From Phorcus lineatus (lineage: Eukaryota; Mollusca; Gastropoda; Trochida; Trochidae), in NCBI GenBank assembly GCA_921293015.1, contig OV121092.1:8500001-8564000 (forward strand): 64,000 nucleotides of DNA. Reading direction: 5' to 3'. Under the pieces are notes generated by a model, which saw only the letters and a program-made list of their open reading frames with translations, did no database searches and had not been told where the DNA came from. This document shows, one piece after another, positions 23,726 to 36,382 of the stretch (positions are counted from its first letter, which is position 1; every line of letters starts with the position of its first letter). Made by a program: the position numbers and the translations under genes.

Positions 23726-25039
23726 TTTATTTGCCTCAAGGTTGGCTGGCTAATTAATTACATGAGACCTTTTTGTTATGAACATACATTTGCCATCCAA
23801 AACTGTATTCCACTGGAACTTGTTCAGGGTTGCTACTGCCGAGTACATGTCATCACAATATTTTTATATCAACAAGTAATGACATTCCTATTCTATGATC
23901 CTGGACACCTGTTAATGGGTTGAAATAAAAAGAAGAATTGTGTTTTGTCTCTAGCAGCTTGTCACTTGCTAGTATATCGGGTGAAATTGTATTGTGCAGA
24001 GCAACAGCATAAATACTTACATTTGGAAATGCAGCGACGTGGCGTTGTTTTGCCCAGATTGGAATGATAGGACTTCCAGAGCTTGCTTGTAGCTATTGCT
24101 AGTAAATTAAGAAGTTTGGGTTATCTGGTTGTACTATTATACAGTCTAATATTTGCAGTTCTGCATGCAATTGGTGACAGTTGTAACGGACAACTTTTTC
24201 GCTGTTTGTTTTAATTTTTTTGTTTTCTTTTAATCTATATAAAAATATTGCTTGGCATTTCTACAGTCAATAATGCATAAGTTTTTTGAGGTTTATATAT
24301 CTTTGAATTTTTCTTTGAAATAGCTCAATGTGGTGATGGTTGATTTTTTTATGATTTTTATTTCATTCCATTTTTACAGGTAGTATGACTCTGTTATATG
24401 ACATTGTGATCTATAGGACCCATAACATAAAAAAAAAATACAGAATACATCAGTCTGTAAACAGGACATCACAAGACGACCAGAATTTATAAAAGATTAA
24501 TTTTCATATTTATTATAGCAGAATGTTGTGTCAATTGATAGTTCTTGTAAGCTCCTCAAACACAAACTTACAAATTGTCATTTTAATGTCTTATAATTAA
24601 ACATGATGTTTTTTAAAAGGATAAGAATCACGTTGATTTTGTTAAACTTTAATTGTAATTACGGTGGAATCAGAATAGAACCTTTTTGTAGAGTTTAAGT
24701 GTGCATCCATTTTGTCATTTAACCATTTTTCAAGTTTTTGACAAGTAGGAAGAACGTTGCTAGTCATAGAATAGGTGGGTTATATGTAGTTTCTAAAGAA
24801 GCAGAACAATAGCTGCATATATATAAGTTTGTATCAGAGTATTGCATCATAAATATTCTACTGTTTGTTGTTTAGAAATGATGAAGTTTGAATGGCTAAA
24901 TGGGATGTGATTATGAAGGTGCCAAGAGTTTGTATTGTAGCGTATGGTTGCAAAAGATGTTCCTTTTAATGGTTGATTTATCCACTTTTCTATTTCTTGT
25001 ATTTCGAATGGTACTAATGTTGAAGGGTGTAATAAAAGC

Positions 25040-25200
25040 ATTCCTACTGGCTTTGGCCAGAGAGATATTTCTTTGGCTGAAATGGTAGAGTGTATGACTC
25101 TTACACGGAGGCCCCGGGTTCGAATCCCGCAGGAGGTGATGTTACAATCACTTCTGTTACACTGACATACAACACATTATGGCACCAGAGATATTTGTGC
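25040..25200 (+). mobile_element. tRNA-derived SINE, family 1
   Basis: A pol III A-box-like TGGCTGAAATGGTAGAGTG is followed about 30 bases later by a perfect B box, GGGTTCGAATCCC. The seven bases before the A box cannot pair with those after the B box, so this is not a functional tRNA gene. A leader of the form 'aaagcattcctactggctt' precedes it, and the same leader is found in copies at 48.89 and 58.15 kb. Confidence 0.75.
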
Positions 25201-25684
25201 TGAAAGTTGAACTACCTTATTGTTTAAGTAGAAAATCAATGTCCATACAACTTTCAAGCGTGAGAAGAAGCTACCAAGCTAAAATATTTTCTAGATAAAT
25301 CTGTATTGGTCCTTTATGCTTCAATCTCAAACAAATAATATGTATTATGTATTTCAAACTTTCCCAGTGTGTATCAATATTATCAAAAGTAAACATAATA
25401 GTTTGCACTCTTTTGTAACGTACTTAGACCTAATTAACATCTATAACAAAGTTTATCAGTCTTTCACCGGCCTCTCATAACACTGAACAGTTAAGCTGTC
25501 TGCTCCCCAATGCTCTACGGCTTATCTTTGAATAAGTGCATGTAAAAGCTTGTGGAATGATGATAAAGTAATTTGTTTTCCCGTGTTAAGACATTATAAC
25601 ATGCCTGTCGAGGGGGTTATCACTTCTAAATGCTCCATTTTAAAGAAAAGTCTTATTGAGTAATTTGTTTTCTTGCACCATAAG

Positions 25685-25805
25685 GGCACGTACAACGACT
25701 TTCTCAAGACATTTTCATGCAACTAGAAACTCAGAAGCGTTTAAGAATGAAGACGTTGTGATACCATTTGTATTGTCTGTCATTCAGACATTTCAGAGAC
25801 AAAAA
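25685..25805 (+). CDS. Candidate isolated exon, unknown product
   Basis: A 121-base segment lies between a pyrimidine-rich acceptor (tttgttttcttgcaccataag) and a consensus donor (aaaaa|gtaagt). One frame is open throughout: a leading G, then 40 codons with HATRNSEAFKNEDVVIPF and VIQTFQRQK. Phase is 1 in, 0 out on the 5' split. No partner exon was found on the plus strand and no domain is recognised. It could be chance. Confidence 0.2.
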
Positions 25806-28054
25806 GTAAGTCTATCATCAGTCTGCATCTTAAACACGCTCCCCGTGTAATTAGTTATACCGTCTCAAAACATGCAATCGATATATAACTCAACATGAAT
25901 AATCTACAGAATTTGCCCTTTGAATTACGTCATAAAACTTGGGGTTATATGCAAAAGTAACCTTCAGTACATTATAATCAAAAAGAAAAAGTTTTAAATT
26001 CTGCGTTTAATAAATGATCTAGCCTATACTAGTTGTAGCATCATTAATGTTTATTAAAACATTGTATTGATTAACAATTGTAGTTGTTATCTTTAAATGA
26101 AAAGGTGAGACACGTATATGTTCTGTGAAAAAGGTTGTCTGCATTTGTATTTAAAGAAAATCATTGGTTCATATTAGTCAGTGGAATGTTAAGGTATTTT
26201 CTACGATCGAAAACATTCTCATATATTGGATTAGGTTTACTAAGAGAGATGCTTTTAAAATAGATCCCCATCTTACAGCTGAACCAGGATTTTATCCCCA
26301 AAACATTGCGGTCATGTATTTTTACGTAACTAGACTTGATTTTGATTTGTTATAAATTCTAATACACTAATTGAGTAAATCATCAGTTTGAATTGACCGG
26401 TTTCATTTATTTTTTGGCTTGAATTAGGTTCCAATTAGGTTGGACGTGAAGCCACAAACAATATTTGAAAGGTAAAGTTGAGGTCATGTCATATATTTCC
26501 AAAGTTAGTCGATTGCACAATATATATATTCAAAAGGTTAGGGATCAACTAACATCCCCAAGTTATGATATAAAAACTTTTGATTAATTCTCCACATATT
26601 TCGAAAATAAAACTTAATTTTAATCAATCTTGATTATTTTTGTTGATTTGTCAAACATTTAGGATTTGTTCCATTTTTGGCTATTAGTGATTGTTGTGAA
26701 ACCAATTCTTAAAGAGCTTATTCTGTTTACTTCATGCAAAATGTCATTTGAAATTTGATCTTTGATTCCATTATGCAGACAGTTTCACACAATTTTACAT
26801 TCGTATTAATTTGGCATTTTTTATCCTCATTTTGGTTATATCCTTGTATTTTATTAAACTTTGAAAGTAAAATGTTGAAGATGTTTTGACAATTTTTTTA
26901 AATTTTTTTTTACAAAAGTAGAATTAAGGGAGTGTAAAAGAAACAAAAGAGGAAAGGAAGAAAGATTACAAGGACGGTTACTAGAAAGAAATCTAGATCT
27001 GTTTATGTTACATTCAGATAAATGAATAGTGTAAATGCCCCCTCGTAATGGAATTACCATGTTTCTCAACAGTAGGCTCGAGAGATTTCAAAATGATGTT
27101 AAAACAATTATTTGTTATGCATGCAGTTTTCTTTTCTGATCGAGTTACATTTATTTAAAGATGTAAGTTATTAAATTGTAAGTAATGTCCTATCATGTTT
27201 GATCCACACTAATTAATTAGATAAAATTTGAATAATCATATCAAGTTTTGGCGAGTAGGAATAATGTTTCTGTAACAGAATTGAAAAACTTAAGTTAATC
27301 AGGTATATATCTTAACTAAAAGTATGTGGAAACATTCTAGTTGAGTTTAAACTTTTGAAACGACCATGTCTTTGTACATTTGGACTTTTGATTTTTAGCC
27401 TTTTTATCATTTTTTTATTATTTACAAATATATATTCATCTCTTGCCTAAAGTATCATCATTCATAAGGTATGGAAACAAATGTTGTCAAATTAAGATTT
27501 TTATCAAGTTTACTTTAACTGGATAACTTGATGCAAGGTTTAAATGAAACTTTGCTTTTTTCGATGGAAGGTATAGCAATTTATTTAATGTTGGATTTGT
27601 AACAAAACCCCTATTGTAAACAGTTTGTTTCTTGTTAAGGTAATGAAATTATTTGAACGACATTGGTATTTTATATAAACGAATGATAGGAAATTTGATT
27701 TTAGATGGCAAAATTTTATTTATATTGTAATGAAGTTTGATTAAATTCTTGGTTTATGACACAATTGTGCTGCCAAAATATGCTTTGAAAATTCTAAATC
27801 AGAAATTAGTCATGTTATTATGTTTATTATGAAAAATATTAATGCTCATTGGAATGGTGGCATAGAATTCGTACCATCTCAAATCAGTAACTTTCATGTA
27901 TGATGACTAAAACACATGTCCTATCTTTCCCATTGTGTAAATTGTAATTGCATTTTTAATAACATGTAAAAGTTGGAACGATTGAAATCGACGGCAATGT
28001 TTAGAGATTAACAAGTTCTTTTAACTATGTGGGTGACGTTTCGACAAAGATTCA

Positions 28055-28369
28055 AATTCCATTTGAATCCGCTGAGCTCCTTCTGAATATCCTCATCTCT
28101 TTTGCGCCAAGTGTTTCGTATGGTCTGCGGCTTAATATTCGTGGCTGTGTTCACCTGTTATTTTTTCAGCAAATGAAAAGTTGTTATGCAAGGAACTTGA
28201 TGCTACTATCTTGTACTCAACGGATTTTTTCATCCTGGTTTTGCCGCTATTGCTGAATACGAGTGATCTTACTCTCTGGTGTGATAGCTGGTGATGTGTT
28301 TTTGCCTGAAGGAGATCAGGGTATCTGGAAGGAGCAGAGCGGATTCTAATATGCTGATTAAGCAGGATG
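28055..28369. mobile_element. MITE of the CATCCTGC family
   Basis: The right end reads ATGCTGATTAAGCAGGATG. The left end has 'tttgaatccgctgagctcc' but lacks the outermost CATCCTGC bases. The inner matching phrases 'aaggagatcagggtat' and 'ctgatagaa'-type sequences agree with the 59 kb copy. Non-coding. Confidence 0.7.
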
Positions 28370-28642
28370 ACCTACCGGTAGACACCATCTAAAAAGGGAA
28401 AAAATCAGCAGTACGGAACAAATATTTTAAGAAACAGAAAAACAAAATCTTGAGTCGGGCCGACTCTAGTGAACATGATGTATCTGTTAGCGGTGATTCA
28501 TCTAAGCTAATTTGTGGGTATCCATTGTCTTTCAACAAAGGGAAATTGTTATAATTCACAATAGATCATGTATGGAACCTTCTCCAAAAAGCATAGACCT
28601 TGTGGTTCAACCAAGTGCCAAACAGGAACATGCAAATCCCCC

Positions 28643-28753
28643 GTAGAGGAATGGACCCGTCTCGTTTAGCAGCAGATCCAGCGCCTCATTGGCAGCATGA
28701 GAAGACGACGTCAAGCTGAAGTGCGTAGAACAGGCTTACGTACACGTTACTGA
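28643..28753 (+). mobile_element. Tc1/mariner transposase relic, C-terminal end
   Basis: The plus strand reads EEWTRL, an in-frame stop, then QQIQRLIGSMRRRRQAEV, RRTGLRTRY and a stop. This matches the usual Tc1/mariner ending of the form 'EEW-x-x-I-x-x-x-x-I-x-x-LI-x-SM-x-RR-x-x-AV-x-x-x-x-G-x-x-TRY'. The internal stop and lack of the catalytic DDE part show a dead fragment. It lies just right of a MITE and just left of a short ACACGTTACTG-like tandem repeat. Confidence 0.75.
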
Positions 28754-28786
28754 CACGTTACTGACACGTTATGAACACGTTATTGT
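28738..28786 (+). repeat. Short tandem repeat, ~11 bp unit
   Basis: Four copies of a unit close to ACACGTTACTG follow directly after the transposase relic and overlap its last codons. The array probably grew from the end of that element. Confidence 0.7.
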
Positions 28787-31539
28787 CTCGATAATCGTAG
28801 CTTTAAACCTTTTGTTAACTTCAGCTGTATAAACATGTTTATTCCTCGGTGGTTGATTCAGGTCTTATAACAGCAAACCTTCTCCGAAAAGTCTAATTCA
28901 TTTTTTATCAGAAGTTTTAGATGTTTCAATAAGGCCTGGTCAAAAATGAACATGATCTTTACATTCTGGACAATAATATATAAGGACTATATTCCATGGT
29001 CCTTGACAAACGTTGAACAGTATATTTGTACATTCATTACTTATCATCAATTATCATGCACCAAAAGAGTTCTTAAATGACACGAAAACTTTTACAAATT
29101 ACATAAATATAGTTGTTGCATCTCATGCATTTTAGCATTCATTTATCAAACGCCATCAGTTGTTTGGGGGTTTAGAATTAAGGAAAACTAATTGCTCACA
29201 AACTTGAATATGACCACTTCCAATTCTGGCAAAGACCTAGATCTTATGCATACACTGCAACACGTTTCAACAACATTATTTTCTGATAACTGATCTTCAA
29301 GCAAAGCTTGGGAACAATCATTAACTTCTTAGCCATGTTGTGAAACAAGAATATTTTTCAAAATTGATTTATGCAACTTGATTAAATTTAGATTCACCTT
29401 CTGAGAACACTGTTGGCTGATAGCTGAACTGTTGTGCCCTTGGCTGAATTATTTAGTCAAAGGACGGTCGACTGGAACAATTTTTCAGCGCTCACTTTGT
29501 TATTTAATGCATGGCAAACTTTTGGCATTTTTTAAAGTCCATGTCAACTCGACAAAGACAAACGCTAATGAGCCTTGTCTTTTGGAAATCACTGATGTCA
29601 TGCTTAACATAATTCCAAATTTCTTTCTATTTTATGTTGGCCCTTTGGTTGTCTTGTTTTCCTTGTGCTCTTGACGTACAGTTGAACACAAGGAAATGAG
29701 ATATGATGGTTTAAATAAAATCCTGTCTTTTCATCTTACTGTCTCAATCTCAGTGTATCAGTTTCTCAATACTTTCCAAAAACAATACATGGATTAAGAT
29801 GTAACAAATGTCATTACGTTTAACATTGTGCTCATATTCAAAACAAGGTATATTACTTTTGATCCGCAAAATATATCAACAAATATAAGTATTGACAAAC
29901 GGAATTCGAATAAGAAATTTGTATTGTGTCATTGGTTATATACCTAAAACATAATTTCATGAAATGCATTTCAGTTATTTCCAAGTCTAATCAAGACAGT
30001 GTTGTCGAATCATTTCGATATCTCATGAAAGACTATAGAATAAAACAAAGGAAACCTAGTGTGTTTCACTAAATGAGAGCAATCTTGTCTTTCCTTCAAT
30101 TTTTTTAAAAATTCTACCTCATTATCTACATATAAAAAAGTTTTACTTTTAATATATTTGTGTAAGCGATTAGCAGAAACACACACTAAGTCCTATGATG
30201 AAATGAACATGTTTGATGGACTCATTGAATGAAACCATGTTTTATAACAATTCATATACATAAAAACGATCAGGTGAAAGTGATTATGTTGTGTGATAAT
30301 TCATTTCCTATCAGCGATTTTATTCAAATCGTTTTTCATTACAATGCAGGACAGAGGGAATTATATAGGTAGTTATCATTAAAAGTACAAGACACTACCT
30401 CATGCAAAATAATTTCTGGCAAAATTTGTAATGAAAGAATACCTCTTTGATGTTTTCAGATTGATTTTACTCGTGATGATTTTTCAGTCAAATTAAAGAT
30501 TGTTGAAAAAGAATGGCAATCATTATCAAATTTTGTATGGCAATGGTGACATAAATACTTCACATTAAAGTGTTCATTGATTGCGATCAGCATGATTTCA
30601 TAGCACATGCATCATACCTTTATTGAAAAACTTGGTTGCTCTTAAACATAACATGCATTCTATAACTCTTTTCAGAAACATTAACATTTCTTCATCATTG
30701 CTTGTTTAAAACTTACCAGAGGTTTTGCATTGTAGGATTGCTACGGATATATTACAATGCAATCACTGAAATCTGCTCAAACCTCTGATCTGAACCATTA
30801 CGAGATTAATCGTTCACATTTTACTGCCAGCAATAGTCTGATAGAACTCAATATTCCTTTCTTCCTCATTTCTTCTTGTCATGAACTTTATGTGTTAAGT
30901 CCTCTGATACATGAAATACATTCTTCCTGATTCCACATCTTTATTATTAGTCCTGCATCTGCAATCTTTGATAAAGGGTCACAATAACGAGACTGAGTCC
31001 TCCTCACAATGATTTGCATCACATTTGCACTGTCACAAATATTCTGATCGGTCTCATCCTCATTTCTTCGTTTGTGTCGTGTATTTATTTGTTAAGTCCT
31101 CCTGAGAAGCAGCCATTATCAGATGTAGTCGGGCGACATTGTTGAGATACTTACAAAGGATATTACTGAGGAAGGTGAAAGGCATGAGTCATTGATTTCC
31201 GCGGATTGAATGCTGGAATATTAACCTGATGTTTCGTCGTCCTTAGCTGTCAGTGGCTCACAATCTGAAGTAAAACATAACTTATTATTACTGGTGGAAC
31301 AGATATACATTTCAAAAGTAACAATAAAAATATAGCATTCGGAATTTTTGGTACCTATTTATTTTCAGTATATTCTGGTTTTGACCGTAACTACCAATGT
31401 TAAAAATGTGAAAAATCATGCAGTTTGAAGAATCATATAATCCAAAGACATTTTGAGAATAGCTAGACGACACAGAACATAAATGTTACACTTGATAAGT
31501 TCAGACAAGACATCAGATGAAGTAAAGATACCATCAACA

Positions 31540-31930
31540 ATACCTTTCCATAATAGATGTCTAATTGCATCTACTTTATATCAAAGCTCCCTACCAAATC
31601 TATCTGAATGTAAGGACACTTGGCAGTAATAGGCGCATAAAGAACGCGCTTGCTGCAGATCTTCCACTTGACAAGGTTTCACCACACGTTGCATTGAGGA
31701 GAAGCACTTTTGTCAACCATGAAATAATCAATTATCCAAGGTTCAGTTCTGCAGACAGAGGTAATATCGCGAGAAAATATTCTAGTTGGAAAATTTATAG
31801 ACTGGCATACTGACACATCAACCACTGACCCTGAATTTTACACAAATGTCCTTTGTTGGTTGATGAATAGTGAGTGAGGCTATATTCAGATAGATACATG
31901 AATATCAGGCAGATTTAAATATGGTTGTGA
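31540..31930. pseudogene. Conserved block with relic reading frame, copy 3
   Basis: The plus strand stays open for about 80 codons with LNVRTLGSNRRIKNALAA, LDKVSPHVALRRSTFVNHEI and PRFSSADRGNIARK. This is the best-preserved version of the 7.1 and 16.7 kb blocks. There are no convincing splice sites and no good start, so a live gene is unlikely. The family is not recognised. Confidence 0.3.
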
Positions 31931-32391
31931 TCGAAGAAGTTGCACACGTGTCCGGTGCTTAGAATGTTCACCTTTGATATACAGGAACAGCAGAGATATC
32001 TACAAAATTAACGTTTTATTTGTATTTAATATATTCTGAAATTAATCATTAAGTTGTTTTTTATCATAATCACTTTTTGTTTTTGTGAATATCACCTCAC
32101 TATTTTAAACATATTTCCTTTATGTTTTTTTCAATAATAATTTCTTTATGACAGATGACTTTTTTTCCATATTTCATATTTTTAAGCCAGTGCACAAACA
32201 ATTGATGAAATCTATTTCTCAAAAAAAAAAAAATTAAGGGAAATTTTGAAAACTTCAATAAAATGCAAAAGATAGATGTTTTCAATAAGCTTTAAAGTTA
32301 ATAATCAATATTCATTCTTACATCAGCTTCCTCCAAAAGAGATTTGTAAAAATATCTTGTATTGATAGTGCAATCACTGGAACATTGTGTG

Positions 32392-32560
32392 AAGTGACAC
32401 AAAGTATGTTTCATAAATTTTTATTTGACTGATATAAGAGCACAATACCATTTGTCTTTACTTCAAATCAAATATCGTCCCTAAACTTGCATCTATATCT
32501 CTAAATGCCAAAATTAAGATATTTCCTCATTTTAAAAATGATAATAGAAAAAGCGCCATT
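32392..32560 (+). repeat. Repeat shared with 3,860 and 44,660
   Basis: A block of about 160 bases, with the words 'tttatttgactgatataag', 'caaatcaaatatcgtccct' and 'gcatctatatctc', occurs near 3,845-3,995, here, and more weakly at 44,660-44,830. The spacing to other blocks is not conserved, which suggests an interspersed element. Confidence 0.6.
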
Positions 32561-32734
32561 GTGCATCTAATTTATTTTAATATTACTTAATTGATATACA
32601 CGATCAACATATATTGTTCCTTGTATCTGCTGTAAATGCGTTCCCAGAATTACGTTTGAGTCATTGGCGCGCGCCATTGTCTTGTTTTCTTTCATAAATT
32701 ACAACAAAACCTGTTTATTGTCTGCACACTGACC

Positions 32735-32830
32735 TGGGCCTAGATTTTCGAAGCTCTCTTAGTGCTAAGATAGTCGTAGGCGAATCAGAAGGGAGCATAT
32801 CGCTTGAATTTCTTATTGTCTGAATTTTTT
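32735..32830 (+). repeat. Interspersed repeat 'gattttcgaagctctctta'
   Basis: The segment around 'gcctagattttcgaagctc' and 'gctaagatagtcgtag' has a diverged relative at 56,682-56,760 ('gcccagattcttcaaagac'). It looks like a dispersed molluscan-type repeat. The boundaries are not clear. Confidence 0.45.
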
Positions 32831-32887
32831 CATGTACAACTTTCTTTAACATTGGAGTGGTATTTTGATTTTCCTATTTGTTTGTGA

Positions 32888-32943
32888 GTGAGTGAGTTAT
32901 TGTTTAACGCCGCTTGGGCAATATTTCAGCCATTAGCGGCGTA
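32888..32943 (-). mobile_element. 56 bp SINE-tail insertion with 15 bp target duplication
   Basis: Same unit as 14,402-14,467: a short (GTGA)n run, then the ACGCCGCT / AGCGGCG hairpin. The 46 bases from 'gttattg' to 'gcggcg' are identical between the two. It is flanked by exact copies of CCTATTTGTTTGTGA at 32,873-32,887 and 32,944-32,958. It matches the 3' end of the family-2 SINE on the minus strand. Confidence 0.85.
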
Positions 32944-33756
32944 CCTATTTGTTTGTGATATACTTTTATAATCAAGAAGAATATCAGGGCGTAATTCTAT
33001 GTCAATATTCATTACAAGAACTTGTGGATTGTTAAAACGAAATGTGCTGTTGGTGTATAGAACAACCTTATCATCCTGTTATAGTTTTGTTAAATGTAAG
33101 CAACATCTCTTCCCGTCATGTAGAAATAACAAAAATATTTCTACAAATACCTTCAGTCTTAGAGTTACTGATATGAGTTATGCTACATTTAAAAAAATGT
33201 ATATTACAAAATATAATTATGATAATAGTTCATATTTATAAAGCAAACATTTCCACGCTTGCAGCATCCTCAAGGCGCTATTCAATATTATCATATAGAA
33301 GAAAAACTAGCTGCAAGCAGTTTTTTAGTTTTGGAACACATTTGCTCCGTCATTCACAAAGGAATTTGTGCACATGATTCCTGCGTTCTTCTGGAGATAA
33401 AGACTAAATGATATTTGAGTAGTCCATATTTCACAAACAGATCAGCTTATCTTTCCTTTGTCCAATCCCTCTTCTACGATTGGCGCTACCACAAGAACAA
33501 ACCGCCAACAGGTGATTCTCTCATTTACATCATTTCTCAATGCTCTCCAGCTTCTATACGACATGTGCTAAATACCAAGTGGTGTGTTTATATATGGTAC
33601 CTGTATATGTGAAGGTGAGGCTTTCGTCTGGAACGTGTTAGCATACGTCTCAATTACTGCGGTTGGATCTAGTGCAGTTGTCGTTTTACGCTTTTGTATT
33701 GTGAAGCTTAGGGGTGAAGAAGGTCTGTCTAAAAGCACTTCCAGATCCATACTTAC

Positions 33757-33837
33757 CCTGGATACGTAAACAGAGTTTTTATTCATAATTGGAGGCCTCG
33801 TGGGCAAGGGTACAACAGTATTGAAATACAATTTTGG
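33757..33837 (-). CDS. Candidate 27-codon exon, unknown product
   Basis: An 81-base piece lies between an acceptor (tttgtatcccgcacag) and a very strong donor (CCAGG|gtaagt). It is open in one frame, phase 0 to 0, with the peptide LYFNTVVPLPTRPPIMN and then VYVSR. The frame stays open beyond the donor for another 60 codons, so an unspliced reading is also possible. No neighbour exon was found. Confidence 0.2.
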
Positions 33838-33859
33838 CTGTGCGGGATACAAAAATATA

Positions 33860-35760
33860 ATTTATGAAGAATATTTAAATTTTACAAACACATGTTGTGC
33901 TATGCAAGTTTCTTGAACACATGAAACTTTTTCGGCAAAAACATAAGGTCAATTTTGAAAACAGCATTTTTGTAAATATATTGCTAGTCTTTCCCATATA
34001 TTTAAATTTGATGATTGCACAAATTATAAATTACTACTATTACTCTATCTGTTATTTGATATGTAAACTATAAGCTTAGTTGCTTTTACAGCGACATTTA
34101 AAACACTCAAAGCTAAACCACTACCAATGGCACTAGCGGCTTAGTAGGTTTGCATCATAATCAATAAAAGCAGTCATAAATCTGCACTCATATGTATTTT
34201 ATTTAAAAACGGTGTTATAAACTTTATTACAAGATTGATTGACAAGGGCTTTACTTTTCAACATTAACTTACATTTGTTATACCATAAACTCTAAGAAGG
34301 TGTTACTCCAAAGTTTATTACAACTTGATTGACACCAAGAGGCATTAAAGATAAAATAGTATTGTATTATGATATCTTAGCGTCCTTAGACGCAGACATG
34401 GATCAGAATAGAAATGCTAATAGGTTTAAAGGTGCCAATACGAACTATTGATATGTAAGCGTTTCATGACACCAGGGAATTTTAAAGAGATGAAGTAGTC
34501 AGTTTATCTCCGAGTTTTGAATAATTAAAAGTTTTGGCCTTCTATAATTGTATCTATTTACTGTTGAAACAATTAAAAAAATCTTACTTTTACCCAGTTA
34601 AGTAAAGTAACAAAGCAATGTGTTGACGTTTTATTATTGTAGTGGTTAATTGCATTGAATAATTCAGATAACACAAAATTTCAGCACATACAAAGTCATT
34701 AAACCAACTGAATCATAATGACACAACATTTATCTCTTTCAACGCGCCTGTCATCATAAAGAATGCTAGTAATTTCATGGAAGCTATTTATCAATCAACG
34801 ACATCCTCGGTCACCTAGGGCTTAATGTTCACAATCACCCATGGGAATCTTCATCAGGAATATCTGTACTGAAATTACCCGCCTTTTATTTGTTTAAGCC
34901 ATTGAAACTGCTACGTCGACTGCGACTACTTTCGAGTCTCTCAAAAGACTTGTTATCAACACTCTTTAGTCTTGCGTTGAGAAAAGAAGTTTGCAATACC
35001 CGCGTTTAGCTCACAGTTACTAGTTAACAGCCAATCAGGGGGAAGAGGGACTGGTAGGATATTAGCGTTACCGAACACATATTTCCACATCACGTATAAA
35101 GCTGTTTCATTGGGTTAGTATTTCATAACAAGGTGATTATCAAGCTCTAATGAAAAGTAAATATTAATTTCATAAAGAAAGTTATGTGTTTATATTTATG
35201 GATACTAACAATAGCTCATTTTAAACTGTTGATGCCTGTGAAAATGCCAAATGTTCAACACGTAACACACTTAAAAGGTAATATGATCTTTGCGATTTGT
35301 ATACTCCCTAAAACCATAACACATTATATTTAAATATTAGTGAATAAATACTCCCTAAAATAGATCATTGATATCGTTAATCTTAGTAAAATACATTCTC
35401 CCTAAAATAATTAATATCTTTGTAAACTTCAAACCAGTGTTATTCCTGGTACGAAATGGAGGTGAATGTATATTAAAAGTATGTGTTTTTTTCAAGATTT
35501 AAGCAAACATCAGTTTCTTTAGCTTCTTAGGTTTTCACGAATGTGTAATACTACTATTTTATGATGAAAATAAGTTTTCATAAAATGCAATGATAGTATC
35601 AATATTTTCTTAGCTTGATTGTAACACACCTATAAGGGATTTGTACGTGCGCTACCTTCCTACAATTATGCCATTGTCGTTATCGCTACTTTCACTAAAA
35701 TGTTCTTCACGAACGTTTAAAAACGTATTGTTCAGTTATGAACTAAAATACCAATGATGT
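33860..35760. other. AT-rich stretch without recognised genes
   Basis: No open frame of note, no exon with two good splice sites and no named repeat was found here. Three short 'tactccctaaaa' words recur between 35,300 and 35,405. Confidence 0.5.
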
Positions 35761-35764
35761 TTAA

Positions 35765-36382
35765 AGGCACTAGTGCACGCTTTTACGGTTTAAATTGGCT
35801 ATTTTGAGGTTTACGAGGACTTTACATTCACTTAAACTTTCTATCGATACAATGAAATACTAAACATTCTTTACAATTTGACTGCAATCAACAATGAAAA
35901 CGTTAAGACAGCCGCTGTCGGCTTGGACATATAAAAATCTATGGTTAGCTGTGCACAAAACGGATAAATTATTGACACTTGGAAACGGCTGAACTAGTAC
36001 TGTGTGCAGCTTTTGAATTTACCTAAACTCTGAACTGAGAACAAATCATGAAATATGTTTTACGAAAGCAATGTTGTAAATTAACCGATTTAATAACACA
36101 GTATTAGCATTGTTATTAGATTGACCATAGCGGATGCCGTTTCCGCTTTTCTGGTTATGAGCAAAATGTTAATATTTCTGATATCGTAGTTCATGCTGAT
36201 GCTGTAACGTAACATTAAATATTTCCGGCCTTTAAAAATCATCTTTACTGCCTGAATACGTAGATATTTGTTAAATAATTTACGAGGTAGATTACTTGAG
36301 TGAGGGTAGTGAGTTATAACGAGAAATATGCAGTATTTGTGCATTAGTTGTGTTTACGAAATATTGGCGTGCACTAGTGCGT
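35765..36382. mobile_element. 618 bp MITE flanked by TTAA
   Basis: The left end AGGCACTAGTGCACGC and the right end GCGTGCACTAGTGCGT are inverted repeats matching at 15 of 16 positions. TTAA stands directly outside each end (35,761-35,764 and 36,383-36,386). TTAA duplication is the hallmark of piggyBac-type transposition. No transposase is encoded, so this is a non-autonomous element; the assignment to piggyBac is inferred from the target site alone. Confidence 0.8.

Larger units (their letters stand above)
21000..32000. repeat. Large repeat unit, copy 3
   Basis: Third head-to-tail copy. Ordered blocks: 21,090-21,660, 21,750-22,200, 22,230-22,500, 23,400-24,030, 26,570-26,900, 27,180-27,980, 29,265-29,665, 30,050-30,800 and 31,540-31,930. 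It is longer than copy 2 in the middle because of inserted DNA around 22.6-23.0 and 24.1-26.5 kb. The right edge is unclear, and blocks matching 8.5-11.2 kb were not found after 32 kb. Confidence 0.6.

Noticed and set aside
25066-25137. Functional tRNA gene
   Set aside because: A and B boxes are good, but the acceptor stem does not pair, and the surrounding SINE leader recurs elsewhere.
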